Positions 6,764-7,347 of a DNA stretch of 7,347 bases are shown here, piece after piece. The notes below the pieces were generated by a model. The model searched no databases. It was not told the DNA's origin and saw nothing but the letters and a program-made list of their open reading frames with translations. Source of the stretch: an uncultured bacterium (GTDB lineage: Bacteria; Chloroflexota; Anaerolineae; JACIWP01); assembly GCA_903872005.1 (NCBI GenBank), contig CAIQJD010000197.1, forward strand, positions 1 to 7,347, read 5' to 3'. A program made the translations under genes and the position numbers. Each line of letters begins with the position of its first letter. Within the stretch, counting starts at the first letter, position 1.

Positions 6764-7347
6764 GCGCCTTTCACCCTCCCGGCGAGATTCTCGGCCTCGT
6801 CGTCGCGCGGATAGATGCGCTCGTGCAGCTCCGCTCCCGGCGCGCCGAAATGATAGCTGTCTTCATAACGGATGTTGTGCGAGATAACCGTGCGCCCCGG
6901 TTGCGCGAAGACGACGGAATCGGATTCGATACTGCGCGCCGGATAGATGATCAGGCCGGCGCCCACGCGACGGTGATGGCCGACGCAGCCGCCCAGCACC
7001 GGCAGACTGACCGGCTCCAGCCGGCCGCGCGCGTAGACCCGGATCGGCCGCGGCATCAGGTTGAAATCGGTGAAGGTGGTGCCGGCGCCGATGAACGTAT
7101 CGCGCCCCACCACGCACATCTGCAAGCAGGCGTTTTGCGCCACCATCGAATTCTCCATCAACGTACTCATGAACAGCGCGGCGCGGAAGGGCAGATAGCA
7201 GCCATCGCTGACGACGCTGAGGGTGAGCTGACAACCATCCATGATGTTCACGTTGTCGCCGATGATGCAGTTGGTGATGGAGACGCCATTGCCAATGGTG
7301 CAATGATCGCCGATGTAGGTTGGTCCCTCGATGACGGCGTGCGGATC
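6760..7347 (-). CDS. Left-handed beta-helix (hexapeptide repeat) protein, C-terminal part
   Basis: The frame is open from the window edge to the TGA at 6762-6760, giving 195 residues without a start. An internal GTG at 7251 can be mistaken for a start, but the 32 codons before it continue the same repeat (YIGDHCTIGNGV, CIIGDNVNI), so the true start lies upstream. Hexapeptide turns [LIV]-[GDN]-x4 run to about residue 147: CVVGRDTFIGAGTTF (78-92), LGGCVGHHRRVGAGLII, then a polar tail (about 155-195). The pattern resembles the C-terminal helix of GlmU-type or sugar-1-phosphate nucleotidyltransferase/acyltransferase proteins. The catalytic N-terminal domain, if any, is not in the window, so substrate and reaction remain open. 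Its stop overlaps the next gene's start (ATGA), tying a presumed sugar-metabolism protein to the signalling operon. Confidence 0.85.
   Translation of the reverse strand, partial: DPHAVIEGPTYIGDHCTIGNGVSITNCIIGDNVNIMDGCQLTLSVVSDGCYLPFRAALFMSTLMENSMVAQNACLQMCVVGRDTFIGAGTTFTDFNLMPRPIRVYARGRLEPVSLPVLGGCVGHHRRVGAGLIIYPARSIESDSVVFAQPGRTVISHNIRYEDSYHFGAPGAELHERIYPRDDEAENLAGRVKGA

Noticed and set aside
7249..7251. GTG as start codon of the beta-helix gene
   Set aside because: Repeat motifs continue in frame upstream to the window edge, so this is an internal Val codon.
6863..7303. Minus-strand frame of 146 codons overlapping the beta-helix gene in another phase
   Set aside because: It is His/Arg-rich shadow sequence; the hexapeptide pattern is in the frame ending at 6760.

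Overview
All supported genes lie on the minus strand, so transcription runs from high to low coordinates. The base composition is G+C rich. A cytoplasmic histidine kinase with four GAF domains, a response regulator with a degenerate GGDEF domain, and very dense GCCGGC words together suggest a Chloroflexota bacterium of the Anaerolineae/Caldilineae type. That placement is an inference from style, not from a marker gene.

Right part, 7347 to 2106: a tight signalling cluster. It starts with the C-terminal part of a left-handed beta-helix (hexapeptide-repeat) protein whose start lies outside the window. Next comes a receiver protein fused to a GGDEF-like domain that has lost its catalytic residues (ATGA overlap). 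It is followed by a 1125-residue soluble hybrid-type sensor, GAF x4 - PAS - HisKA - HATPase_c (12-nt gap, GTG start), and a stand-alone CheY-like receiver (TAATG overlap). The spacing points to one translationally coupled operon. None of the complete proteins carries a DNA-binding output domain, so signalling probably acts through protein-protein contacts or through a partner encoded elsewhere.

Left part, 2050 to 1: after a 55-nt gap comes an alpha/beta-hydrolase-fold protein whose nucleophile Ser is Ala. After 43 nt comes a multi-pass membrane protein of the lysylphosphatidylglycerol synthase/flippase-like (UPF0104) family. After 82 nt comes the first 37 codons of an unidentified membrane-anchored protein with a strong Shine-Dalgarno sequence. 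The shared strand, short gaps and lack of a convincing terminator allow read-through from the signalling genes, but separate promoters cannot be excluded.

No tRNA, rRNA, mobile element, CRISPR array or gene-free stretch longer than about 80 nt was found. The most notable points are two enzyme folds that appear catalytically dead (hydrolase and GGDEF) beside one sensor kinase, the arrangement of one kinase between two receivers, and the roughly eight-fold excess of the palindrome GCCGGC.
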